From the NCBI GenBank assembly GCA_965229095.1, contig OZ245855.1:1736001-1800000 (forward strand): a stretch of 64,000 nucleotides of DNA, in the 5' to 3' direction. Below, in pieces: positions 26,787 through 34,269 of this stretch (the stretch's first letter is position 1; the number at the start of each line of letters is the position of its first letter). This DNA is from Taibaiella sp965229095 (GTDB lineage Bacteria; Bacteroidota; Bacteroidia; Chitinophagales; Chitinophagaceae). The position numbers were made by a program, and so were the translations under genes. A model generated the notes under the pieces. The model saw nothing but the letters and a program-made list of their open reading frames with translations, was not told where the DNA came from and did no database searches.

Positions 26787-27368
26787 TTATTTTCCTTTCT
26801 TCTCTTCGGTTTCTGCCTGACGCAGCGCACGGGTCATTACTACAGAAGCGATAGGCTGACGGGCAGGGTTCATCATCTCTGTATTTTCCAGCTTCACGTC
26901 TTCTACACGGATATTACCGTTCAGTTGCAGGTTAGTGATGTCCACATCGATGCTCGCAACCAGGTTTTCAGGCAGGGTGCGCACTTTCAATGTTTTCATT
27001 TTGATCACCAGACGACCACCGGCTTTTACACCTTCGGATTGTCCCTGGAAGCTCAAAGGCAGGTTGGCAATTACTTTGCGGCCTTCTACCAGTTCCAGGA
27101 AGTCGATGTGGTTCAGGGAATCGGTAACCACATCAAATTGCTTGTCTTTCATAATAGTACGGTATGTTTTACCGTCTACTTTGATCTCGGCGATCTGAAA
27201 CTCGGGGGTGTACACCAAAGAACGGAAACTCATAGCTGGTGCTGTAAAATGCACTTCTTCTTTACCACCGTAGATTACGCCTAATACTTGTCCTTGTGAA
27301 CGCAGATCACGGGCCGCTTTTTTACCCATGTCGGTTCTCAGTTGTCCTTCAATAACAACAGATTTCAT
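26787..27368 (-). CDS. rplY: 50S ribosomal protein L25/general stress protein Ctc
   Basis: A 193-residue long-form L25 (Ctc type). The N-terminal 5S-rRNA-binding domain (1-92: IEGQLRTDMGKKAARDLRSQGQVLGVIYG) is followed by the C-terminal TL5 beta domain (about 95-180: VIANLPLSFQGQSEGVKAGG) and a short charged tail (EEKKGK). It binds 5S rRNA in the large subunit. It lies downstream of prs on the same strand, the usual order in Bacteroidota. Confidence 0.96.
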   Translation of the reverse strand: MKSVVIEGQLRTDMGKKAARDLRSQGQVLGVIYGGKEEVHFTAPAMSFRSLVYTPEFQIAEIKVDGKTYRTIMKDKQFDVVTDSLNHIDFLELVEGRKVIANLPLSFQGQSEGVKAGGRLVIKMKTLKVRTLPENLVASIDVDITNLQLNGNIRVEDVKLENTEMMNPARQPIASVVMTRALRQAETEEKKGK

Positions 27369-27529
27369 TTTGTGTGTATTTTATACTTTTCAAAGCCAAA
27401 CGTAATTCCCGGCGAACATCTGCACTTTGAATTGTCTTATGATTTAAATTTTAAAGAACTGGCGGCTAAAGCCGACCGGGTTTTATTGCTTAAACAGTCA
27501 ATGTATCGCTAAAGCAAACCTTGTTTGCA

Positions 27530-28483
27530 TTATGCTTCTTTTTTTCTCTGGCTATGGATGAACAGGGAGTGGATCGATTTATTCTCGAATGTATTCCTGA
27601 TCGCTACGGCAAACAATTCCGCGGTGCTCAGTACTTCGATCTTACTGCACTCCTGTTTCAAAGGAATGGTGTCGCAGACAACCAAACTCTCCAGAACCGA
27701 ATTTTCAATGTTCTCATATGCTTTGCCGCTCAGTACCGGGTGGGTACAGAAGGCGCGCACACTCAAAGCACCCCTTTCCTTCAGGATCGCTGCCGATTTG
27801 GACAAGGTACCTGCAGTATCGCAGATATCATCGATCAAAACAACATTACGGCCCGATACATCACCGATCACTGTCATGGAAGCGATCTCGTTGGCACGCT
27901 TCCTGTGCTTGTCGCAAATCACCATTTCGGCGTTGAAATAGCTGGCTACTTCCCGTACACGATTGGTGCTACCCACGTCAGGGGACGCAAAGGTAAGGTT
28001 TTCCAGATTAAGATTTTCAATATACGGTATAAAAATTGCGGAGCTGTCCAGGTGATCCACCGGGATATCGAAAAAGCCCTGAATCTGGGGCGCGTGGAGA
28101 TCCATTGTCATCACGCGGTCGGCGCCGGCCTTGGTCAGCAGGTTAGCCACCAGTTTGGATGCGATAGACACACGGGGCTTATCTTTCCTGTCCTGGCGTG
28201 CAAATCCGAAGTAAGGGATTACTGCCGTAATATAACCGGCAGAAGCACGTTTGGCCGCATCGATCATCATCAGCAATTCCATCAGGTTATCCGAAGGTGC
28301 GAAGGTAGATTGAACGAGGAAAACATAGTCACCGCGGATGGATTCCTGATAAACAGGCTGGAATTCGCCGTCACTGAATTTCTGGATTGTAATATCGCCG
28401 AGACTTTTTCCAAAAGACTTGGCAATTTTAGCGGCTAAATACTCAGAATTAGTACCGGAAAATATTTTTACCGAAGGTTGCAT
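27530..28483 (-). CDS. prs: Ribose-phosphate pyrophosphokinase
   Basis: A 317-residue enzyme making phosphoribosyl pyrophosphate from ribose 5-phosphate and ATP for nucleotide, His and Trp synthesis. Key segments are the N-terminal KIFSGTNSEYLAAKIA, the flexible loop region with YFGFARQDRKDKPR, the MTMDLHAPQIQGFFDIPVDH segment and the ribose-5-phosphate loop VVLIDDICDTAGTL. The ATG at 28483 is chosen because it directly precedes the conserved N-terminus and lies 21 nt after a good -7 element; the upstream extension overlaps that element. Confidence 0.97.
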   Translation of the reverse strand: MQPSVKIFSGTNSEYLAAKIAKSFGKSLGDITIQKFSDGEFQPVYQESIRGDYVFLVQSTFAPSDNLMELLMMIDAAKRASAGYITAVIPYFGFARQDRKDKPRVSIASKLVANLLTKAGADRVMTMDLHAPQIQGFFDIPVDHLDSSAIFIPYIENLNLENLTFASPDVGSTNRVREVASYFNAEMVICDKHRKRANEIASMTVIGDVSGRNVVLIDDICDTAGTLSKSAAILKERGALSVRAFCTHPVLSGKAYENIENSVLESLVVCDTIPLKQECSKIEVLSTAELFAVAIRNTFENKSIHSLFIHSQRKKEA

Positions 28484-28504
28484 GTAGAAAATGGAATGAG
28501 GGCG

Positions 28505-28512
28505 CAAAGGTA
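28505..28512 (-). promoter_or_regulatory. -7 element of prs
   Basis: TACCTTTG on the minus strand matches TAnnTTTG, 21 nt before the prs start codon. The expected -33 TTG is not clear. The position supports the shorter prs start. Confidence 0.45.
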
Positions 28513-28662
28513 GCAATTAAATTAAGAAAGAGCAGCAGAAATTATTTTTTTATTACCTCTAGGGCGTAGGTTACCCGTTCAGGTCGCTTCGCTTCCCGAC
28601 CGTAGTAACAGGCAGACTAAATATCCTGCCTCAACCCGAAAATCTTGTCAGGTTAGGACAAG

Positions 28663-28691
28663 AAAAAACCGGGAGCTATTGCTTCCCGGTT
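28663..28691 (-). terminator. Terminator of dnaJ
   Basis: An 8-bp stem AACCGGGA/TCCCGGTT with a 9-nt loop, followed on the minus strand by a run of six T, 30 nt past the dnaJ stop. Confidence 0.8.
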
Positions 28692-28720
28692 CTGTGTACT
28701 TCTACTAACCCCTCCACGGA

Positions 28721-29887
28721 TTAGCTGAAAGCATCTTTTATTTTTTCAAAAAAGCTCTTTTCTTTCCGGGCTTCTTCGCCAGGTTCGAAATTGGGAGAAT
28801 CCTTGAATTTCTCCAGGGCTTTGCGTTCTTCATCGGTCAGGTGCTGCGGCGTCCATACCTTTACCAGTACCAGTTGGTCGCCTCTGCCATAGCTGTTGAT
28901 CTCCGGGAAGCCTTTTCCTTTTAAACGGAAGATCTTACCGCTTTGCGTTCCTGCCGGTATCTTGATCTTTGCTTTTCCATCGATGGTAGGCACTTCCACC
29001 TGGGTACCAAAAACCACATCATGGAACGACAAAGGCAATACATATTGTATATCGTTACCGTCGCGGGTCAGCTCCGGGTGCTTCTCTTCTTCGATCAGGA
29101 TCAGCAGGTCGCCGGCCGAACCGCCACGCTCCCCTACATTACCTTTACCACTCATGCTCAGTTGCATACCGTCCTGAACACCTGCAGGTACATCTATGGT
29201 AATGGTTTCTTCGCCAAATACCCGGCCTTCTCCTTTACAACTGGTACATTTAGCCGTAATCGTAGAGCCTTCGCCATGACAGGTAGGACATGCAGTAACC
29301 GTTTGCATCTGGCCCAGGAAGGTGCTTTGCACCCTGCGTACCTGGCCGCTGCCGCCACAAGTGCTGCAGGTCTGTACCGAGTTACTATCTTTTGCCCCGC
29401 TGCCATTACAGGTACTGCAATGTACGTGTTTCTTTACCTTTATCTTTTTGGTCGCGCCATGAGCGATTTCGGCGTAAGTCATTTTCAGCTTTACACGCAG
29501 GTTGGATCCTCTGGAACCCCTGCTGCGGCCACCACCGCCGCCCTGGCGACCGCCGCCAAAGAAGCTTCCGAACATATCGTCGCCAAAGATGTCGCCGAAG
29601 TTGGAGAAAATATCTTCCATACGCATACCGCCGCCGCCAAAACCACCTCCACCGGCTGCGCCGCTCATACCCGCATGACCGAAACGGTCATACTGGGCCT
29701 TTTTATTGGTATCACTCAGTACTTCATAAGCTTCCGCGGCCTCCTTGAATTTTTCTTCAGCCGCTTTATCTCCTTCGTTCCTGTCCGGGTGATATTGCAT
29801 AGCCACTTTACGGTATGCTTTTTTGATCTCATCGGCCGATGCACCCTTCTGGACACCCAGGACCTCGTAGTAATCTCTCTTGCTCAT
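28721..29887 (-). CDS. dnaJ: Chaperone DnaJ
   Basis: A 388-residue type I J-protein that delivers substrates to DnaK and stimulates its ATPase. The J domain has the HPD motif (QYHPDRNEGD, about 32-41). A Gly/Phe-rich segment follows (about 72-125, GGGFGGGGMRMEDIF). The zinc domain has four CxxCxGxG repeats (CSTCNGSG, CSTCGGSG, CPTCHGEG, CTSCKGEG), then the C-terminal substrate-binding domains. Together with grpE 1.1 kb upstream on the same strand it forms a chaperone locus. dnaK is not in the window. Confidence 0.98.
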   Translation of the reverse strand: MSKRDYYEVLGVQKGASADEIKKAYRKVAMQYHPDRNEGDKAAEEKFKEAAEAYEVLSDTNKKAQYDRFGHAGMSGAAGGGGFGGGGMRMEDIFSNFGDIFGDDMFGSFFGGGRQGGGGGRSRGSRGSNLRVKLKMTYAEIAHGATKKIKVKKHVHCSTCNGSGAKDSNSVQTCSTCGGSGQVRRVQSTFLGQMQTVTACPTCHGEGSTITAKCTSCKGEGRVFGEETITIDVPAGVQDGMQLSMSGKGNVGERGGSAGDLLILIEEEKHPELTRDGNDIQYVLPLSFHDVVFGTQVEVPTIDGKAKIKIPAGTQSGKIFRLKGKGFPEINSYGRGDQLVLVKVWTPQHLTDEERKALEKFKDSPNFEPGEEARKEKSFFEKIKDAFS

Positions 29888-29921
29888 ATGCTTTACTGCT
29901 TCTTCGCAAAGCAGCTTTTTT

Positions 29922-30266
29922 TTAATCCGTTAACAGTAGTTGTTTTAACTTTTTCCTTTTCCACCAACCATTCGCCAGGATACCCAAACCCACCGCGCTC
30001 CATACCAGCCATACGGTCCCGTCCTTTTCCGCTATCGTTGCATACGCTACGCCTCCCAAGCCGAGACCGGCGATCACACTACCTTCCCGCATCCGGTTTT
30101 TTGCCGTTTTGCGGGCTTCCTGTGCTTTAAGGGTTTGGGTTACGATAACCGGGATCATCTCTTCTGCCACCTTCCTGGCTCTCAGGTAAGCTTCCAAGTC
30201 GGTATTGCCTACCGCTTTTTGCTTCAGGCAGTCTGCCACCCATCGCCATTCCGTGTCCGCTTTCAT
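29922..30266 (-). CDS. Hypothetical membrane protein between grpE and dnaJ
   Basis: A 114-residue protein of unknown function. The first 70 residues are helical and charged (WRWVADCLKQKAVGNTDLEAYLRARKVAEEM), then two hydrophobic stretches (about 66-80 and 86-101) form a likely membrane hairpin with a basic tail (WWKRKKLKQ). It lies between grpE and dnaJ on the same strand, 34 nt before dnaJ, so it is probably cotranscribed with dnaJ. No chaperone-related motif is visible. Confidence 0.65.
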   Translation of the reverse strand: MKADTEWRWVADCLKQKAVGNTDLEAYLRARKVAEEMIPVIVTQTLKAQEARKTAKNRMREGSVIAGLGLGGVAYATIAEKDGTVWLVWSAVGLGILANGWWKRKKLKQLLLTD

Positions 30267-30361
30267 ATAAGGTTAATGGGAAAAATCCTTGATCGGTAAT
30301 TACTTGTTTTCCGTTTCCCGGGCAGTGCCCCGGGACCTAGGCCAGGATATACCACAAAGAC

Positions 30362-30410
30362 CACACGATCCTTTACCGGCGTTTGTCCTCACTCGTTAAA
30401 GGATCGTGTG
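30362..30410. repeat. Inverted repeat after grpE
   Basis: Perfect 14-bp arms (CACACGATCCTTTA and complement) around a 21-nt loop, 10 nt downstream of the grpE stop. A second G+C-rich inverted repeat (TCCCGGG-CAGTG-CCCCGGGA) follows at about 30317-30336. No T-run, so it may be a processing or stabilising element that separates grpE from dnaJ expression. Confidence 0.6.
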
Positions 30411-30420
30411 TCCCTGAAGG

Positions 30421-31023
30421 TTATTTCCCTACTACCACTTTGGCATGACGGATAATCTTATCGTTCAGGTAATAGCCTTTTTGCACTTCATCCAGCACTT
30501 TTCCTTTAAGCTCATCGGTAGGTGCGGGAATTTCGGTGATGGCTTCGTGCAGCTCTGTATCAAATTCCTGCTCTTTGCTTTCCATCGCCTTAAGGCCTTT
30601 ACCTGTCAACACACTTCTGAATTTGCTGAACACCAGGTTCACACCTTCCTTGATCAGGTTAAGGTCTTCGCTGGTTTCCATTTGCTTTACTGCACGTTCC
30701 GAATCGTCCAGAACGTCCAGCAACGATTTGATTACATCTTCTCCGGCACTTTTGATCAATTCGATCTTTTCTTTGGCATTACGCTTCCTGAAATTATCAA
30801 ATTCGGCCACCAGGCGTAAGTATTTATCGTTGGCTTCTCTTACCTGTGCTTCCAGTTGCTGCACTTTTTCATCCTCTTCATTGGTCATTTCGTCATTTAA
30901 GTGCGTGGTTCCTGCCAAACTATCATCTGAATTAAAATTCATGGCAGCATCCTCTATATTTTGCTCGTTTGTTTCTTCCGTGCTTTGGGCCTCATTTTGA
31001 AGCTCCTGGTCTTTGTTACTCAT
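30421..31023 (-). CDS. grpE: Nucleotide exchange factor GrpE
   Basis: A protein of about 200 residues that exchanges ADP for ATP on DnaK. The N-terminus is acidic and low-complexity (EEDEKVQQLEAQVREANDKY leads into the coiled coil). The family core LRLVAEFDNFRKRNAKEKIEL and the C-terminal beta domain with EVQKGYYLNDKIIRHAKVVVGK are present. The start is uncertain: ATG at 31023 (MSNKDQ) is used here, while ATG at 31059 (MSRFNPF) is in frame and possible. It is encoded downstream of the polyprenyl synthase gene. Confidence 0.95.
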   Translation of the reverse strand: MSNKDQELQNEAQSTEETNEQNIEDAAMNFNSDDSLAGTTHLNDEMTNEEDEKVQQLEAQVREANDKYLRLVAEFDNFRKRNAKEKIELIKSAGEDVIKSLLDVLDDSERAVKQMETSEDLNLIKEGVNLVFSKFRSVLTGKGLKAMESKEQEFDTELHEAITEIPAPTDELKGKVLDEVQKGYYLNDKIIRHAKVVVGK

Positions 31024-31136
31024 ACTCTTTTTTTTATTGAAAGGGTTAAATCGACTCATCTGTATATTATTGTTCAATTTTTTTGCCAAAATATTTTTCT
31101 TGCCAATTTGACACCTGTATAGCAATGTTTTCTGTA

Positions 31137-32105
31137 TTAATGTTGTCTGTTCAGGAGCCAGGAAGCCAGGCTACGCAGGGGCGCTTTCTTTTCTTCGGGT
31201 AGGTTAATTTTATCCAGGTGCTCAAAAGAACGCTCCGAATAGTAGTTGATAATGTCCTTGCTGTATTGATCGATGTTCAGGTCCAGGTACAACTGCCTGA
31301 TCCCAGCTACCTTTTCGTCCTCATGTGCACGGAGCAGGTCATCTACTGCCACCAGGGTACCTTCCCCGGCCAGTTCCCTCATTTTAAGCATCAGGAAGGT
31401 CTTTTTATTGGCGCGGATGTCACCACCCGGTTTTTTACCTATTTTCTCTTCCGCTCCAAAGGTGTCGAGGTAATCGTCCTGCAACTGGAAGGCAATGCCC
31501 ATATGCTTGCCGAATTCGTACAAATGCTGCGCATCCTCATCGGCAGCCCCTGCAACTACTGCGCCTATCTGCAAACTGGCGGCCAGCAGTACGGAAGTCT
31601 TGAGCGTGATCATTTTCAGGTATTCGTCAATAGTTACCGCTTCCTGCTCTTCAAAATCCATATCCCATTGCTGTCCTTCGCATACTTCTATGGCTGTTTT
31701 GTTGAAAATAGTGAAGACTTTTTGCAGGTATTCCCTGTTGATTTTACCCAGGCAATGATAGGCGAAAATGCCCATGATATCGCCCGAAAGGATGCCTGTA
31801 GTAAGGCCATACTTAGCATGTACCGTGGGCTTCCCCCTGCGTAAAGGTGCTTTATCCATGATATCGTCATGAATAAGGGTAAAATTGTGGAAAAGTTCCA
31901 CCGCCATCGCGGCATGGTAAGCATCATCGTTGGTCCTGCCGAACAATTCTCCCGCCATCAGGCAAAGGGCCGGCCTGATCCGCTTACCGCCCGCATCGAG
32001 CAGATACCGGCAGGGATCATAAAGGTTTTCCTGGTGATCCGGGAAAGGAAGAGAAGTTTTCAGGTATTGTTCAAACAATAAGGATATCTCCTGGAATGTA
32101 TGCAT
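31137..32105 (-). CDS. Polyprenyl diphosphate synthase (trans-isoprenyl)
   Basis: A 322-residue all-helical prenyltransferase that condenses isopentenyl diphosphate with allylic diphosphates. The first aspartate-rich motif is LIHDDIMDKAPLRRGKPTVH (about 84-103) and the second is FQLQDDYLDTFG (about 208-219). The GGKRIRPAL segment near residue 39 binds the diphosphate. The length class (farnesyl, geranylgeranyl or longer) cannot be fixed from the sequence alone; the product probably feeds quinone or undecaprenyl synthesis. A possible -7 TAGCTTTG lies on the minus strand at 32128-32135. Confidence 0.93.
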   Translation of the reverse strand: MHTFQEISLLFEQYLKTSLPFPDHQENLYDPCRYLLDAGGKRIRPALCLMAGELFGRTNDDAYHAAMAVELFHNFTLIHDDIMDKAPLRRGKPTVHAKYGLTTGILSGDIMGIFAYHCLGKINREYLQKVFTIFNKTAIEVCEGQQWDMDFEEQEAVTIDEYLKMITLKTSVLLAASLQIGAVVAGAADEDAQHLYEFGKHMGIAFQLQDDYLDTFGAEEKIGKKPGGDIRANKKTFLMLKMRELAGEGTLVAVDDLLRAHEDEKVAGIRQLYLDLNIDQYSKDIINYYSERSFEHLDKINLPEEKKAPLRSLASWLLNRQH

Positions 32106-32481
32106 AGGGGCAAGTTTCTATGGAGCGCAAAGCTAAGATAGAATTGGCAATCTGTACCACTTCTTTAGGCTGGAAGCGCTTATTCCGGGAGCATTTTTTA
32201 TTCCTGGCAGAAAAGGAAATTTTTCGTACAAATAAAAATAAAAACAATACATAAGTCAAAGTCAATTTTGCCGCTGCATTTTTTTACCGTTTCCTGACAT
32301 TTTTAAGGGTAATAATTCATACCCAAACGGTTAGCTCCAATAACCAGGTTTAAACCTAACACATGCATCATATTTATCTATGTTTAAATCAGTTCAAAGG
32401 GTTGTTTATTTTATCATAAATAGATACTTTTGAATACTTGGTTCGAATTTTTTTGAGGGCAAAATAAAATAAATAGAATCT
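32106..32481. other. Divergent intergenic region
   Basis: No gene seen. It separates the divergent polyprenyl synthase and L,D-transpeptidase genes. It holds a promoter for the latter (listed separately) and a possible minus-strand -7 TAGCTTTG at 32128-32135 without a well-placed TTG. Confidence 0.45.
32402..32432 (+). promoter_or_regulatory. Promoter of the L,D-transpeptidase-like gene
   Basis: TTG at 32402-32404, 20-nt spacer, TACTTTTG at 32425-32432: a full match to the Bacteroidota promoter pattern, 49 nt before the start codon. Confidence 0.7.
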
Positions 32482-33381
32482 ATGCAAAAAATCAGAGTGG
32501 CTTTGTTGATGATTGTGATGTGTGCATCTTCATTTTTTGTGAAAGTCGTTAAAGGGGAGGAAAACACCAAAATAGGCAACCTCCGTACCAGTGTTTACCA
32601 GAAAGCAGATAATATCTATAACCAGATCGATTTCGGAAAATCAGACCCGCTTTCGCGCGAGGTATTCCGAAAAGCTTATACTGGGTATCTTAATTTAAAA
32701 GATGCCGGAAAGCTCGACCCGGACCAATCCCTGATCAGTATTTGTGATTTCAGCCTTTCGGCCAATGAGAAACGCCTTTGGGTCATAGACCTGGGTAAAG
32801 CCAGGGTACTATTTCATAGCCTGGTTGCCCACGGGCAAGGCACGGGCGAAGAATATGCCGAACGTTTCTCCAACCAGGAAAACTCCCACCAAAGCAGCCT
32901 GGGCTTTTATGTAACCGCTGAAACTTATGAGGGAGACAATGGTTACTCCCTTAAGCTAAATGGTATGGACATCGGCTATAACGATGCGGCCTATAACAGG
33001 GCTATAGTCATGCATGGCGCCGATTATGTGTGCGAATCGTATATAAGGGACAATAAGCGCCTGGGCCGTAGCTGGGGCTGCCCTGCTGTTCCGGTAGCAC
33101 TTTCTAAAGCCATTATCAATACGATCAAAAACAGGACTTGTCTTTATATCTATTATCCCAACAGGAATTATCTCACCAGATCGGTATGGTTGAACAAGGT
33201 GCCTAAGGTATCGGAAGAGGACCTGATCAAGGAAGAGTACCTTAAAATGAATAAGCCTGGCAACCAGGTTATGGCTTCCAAAGCAGCGCCAATAGTTCCG
33301 GCAGCGGATTCTGGAAAAGAAAAGGCCCCCGAATTGCCATCATACCAGGGAGTACAGCTGGCGGTAGGGCCTGCTCATTAA
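32482..33381 (+). CDS. Murein L,D-transpeptidase catalytic domain protein
   Basis: A 299-residue secreted protein. A signal peptide covers about residues 1-25. The catalytic domain (about 85-235) contains the L,D-transpeptidase signature with HG in AIVMHGADYV and the catalytic cysteine in RLGRSWGCPAVPV. This belongs to the murein L,D-transpeptidase family found widely in Bacteroidota, expected to act on peptidoglycan cross-links in the periplasm. The C-terminal 60 residues are low-complexity and Pro/Ala-rich. It has its own promoter and is convergent with the next gene. Confidence 0.9.
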   Translation: MQKIRVALLMIVMCASSFFVKVVKGEENTKIGNLRTSVYQKADNIYNQIDFGKSDPLSREVFRKAYTGYLNLKDAGKLDPDQSLISICDFSLSANEKRLWVIDLGKARVLFHSLVAHGQGTGEEYAERFSNQENSHQSSLGFYVTAETYEGDNGYSLKLNGMDIGYNDAAYNRAIVMHGADYVCESYIRDNKRLGRSWGCPAVPVALSKAIINTIKNRTCLYIYYPNRNYLTRSVWLNKVPKVSEEDLIKEEYLKMNKPGNQVMASKAAPIVPAADSGKEKAPELPSYQGVQLAVGPAH

Positions 33382-33405
33382 TATTATAGTACAACGAACG
33401 ATAAG

Positions 33406-33454
33406 CAACGGCAAATAGGCCGGCGATCCCAGATCGCCGGCCTATTTGCCGTTG
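33406..33454. terminator. Perfect 23-bp hairpin between convergent genes
   Basis: The two arms are exact reverse complements over 23 nt with a 3-nt loop (CCA). The arm begins CAACGGCAAATAGGCC. It lies 24 nt after the L,D-transpeptidase stop and 48 nt beyond the stop of the minus-strand gene, so it probably ends both transcripts. T-runs are lacking on both sides. Confidence 0.75.
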
Positions 33455-33502
33455 TAACCTCTGGCATCGCCGCCAGGAATAGACCACTTCCATTCACAGT
33501 GT

Positions 33503-34033
33503 TTACCGGATACACTGGAATAGGGAATTGGTATTGACACCTTCCATTACGGTAAAGTCTACAGGATTGATAATAGAAGTCACCCGCACATCGGTTATGT
33601 TGGAAGCACATAATTTTTCGAAAGCAGCATCGTCGATGCCAAAGGCATAGCTAAGCACGGCCACACCCGATCTTTTTTGCATCTGGTCGGGCATGTTTTG
33701 CAAGCAAGGCAGTTCCAATGTGGTGCCATCGGCAGTCAATACAATTGCCTTGCTGTTGGTATTGGCCACGGTAGAACCTAATGCAAAGTAGTAGGTAAGC
33801 ACAAGCATGCGCTGCCCGTTCTCTGCCTTTGCCTGCATATCGATCTTCTCAATAGTATACACCCGTTTCACCTTAATGTTTTTCGTTACCACACGCATCA
33901 CTTCTGTCAACTGCGACTTTTGCTTGGTAAACTTATCAGTCTCATTTTTTACATAATTGCAGTTTTGCGCCATAGCGCCATATTGCAGCAGGCAGCAGGC
34001 CGAACCGACTAACAGTGCTTTCAAATAGTTCAT
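33503..34033 (-). CDS. Hypothetical secreted protein
   Basis: A 176-residue protein with a signal peptide (about 1-22, cleavage after GAMA). The mature part starts QNCNYVKNETDKFTKQK and contains alternating strand-like segments (RMLVLTYYFALGS, SKAIVLTADGTTLEL) and three more cysteines. No family is recognised. It is transcribed toward the L,D-transpeptidase gene, away from the metalloprotease. A periplasmic or surface-exposed beta-rich protein is likely. Confidence 0.7.
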   Translation of the reverse strand: MNYLKALLVGSACCLLQYGAMAQNCNYVKNETDKFTKQKSQLTEVMRVVTKNIKVKRVYTIEKIDMQAKAENGQRMLVLTYYFALGSTVANTNSKAIVLTADGTTLELPCLQNMPDQMQKRSGVAVLSYAFGIDDAAFEKLCASNITDVRVTSIINPVDFTVMEGVNTNSLFQCIR

Positions 34034-34210
34034 ATTATTTTTTAAGCACGCAAATTACACTCCTGTGACAGAGATAATAAGTGCATAGAATTAATTCAGT
34101 ATTAAATCTAACCGGCCATCGGTACCAAGGCAACAAATATTCCTGCTTGTCCCCTGTTTCCGTCTTTATGAATGATCAGTAATCTATAACGGCCACACTA
34201 TATAAAGTAA

Positions 34211-34240
34211 GAGGCGGATCACTTTGTAATGATCCGCCTC
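34211..34240 (-). terminator. Hairpin after the metalloprotease gene
   Basis: Perfect 11-bp stem (GAGGCGGATCA and complement) with 8-nt loop, 30 nt past the protease stop codon. Only a weak T-rich tail follows on the minus strand. Confidence 0.6.
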
Positions 34241-34269
34241 GTTATAGTTGCCTATTGTTGATTATGCGT

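Noticed and set aside
28943..30130. A 395-codon plus-strand open frame opposite dnaJ
   Set aside because: The dnaJ gene on the other strand is fully conserved; the antisense frame is a by-product of its codon usage.
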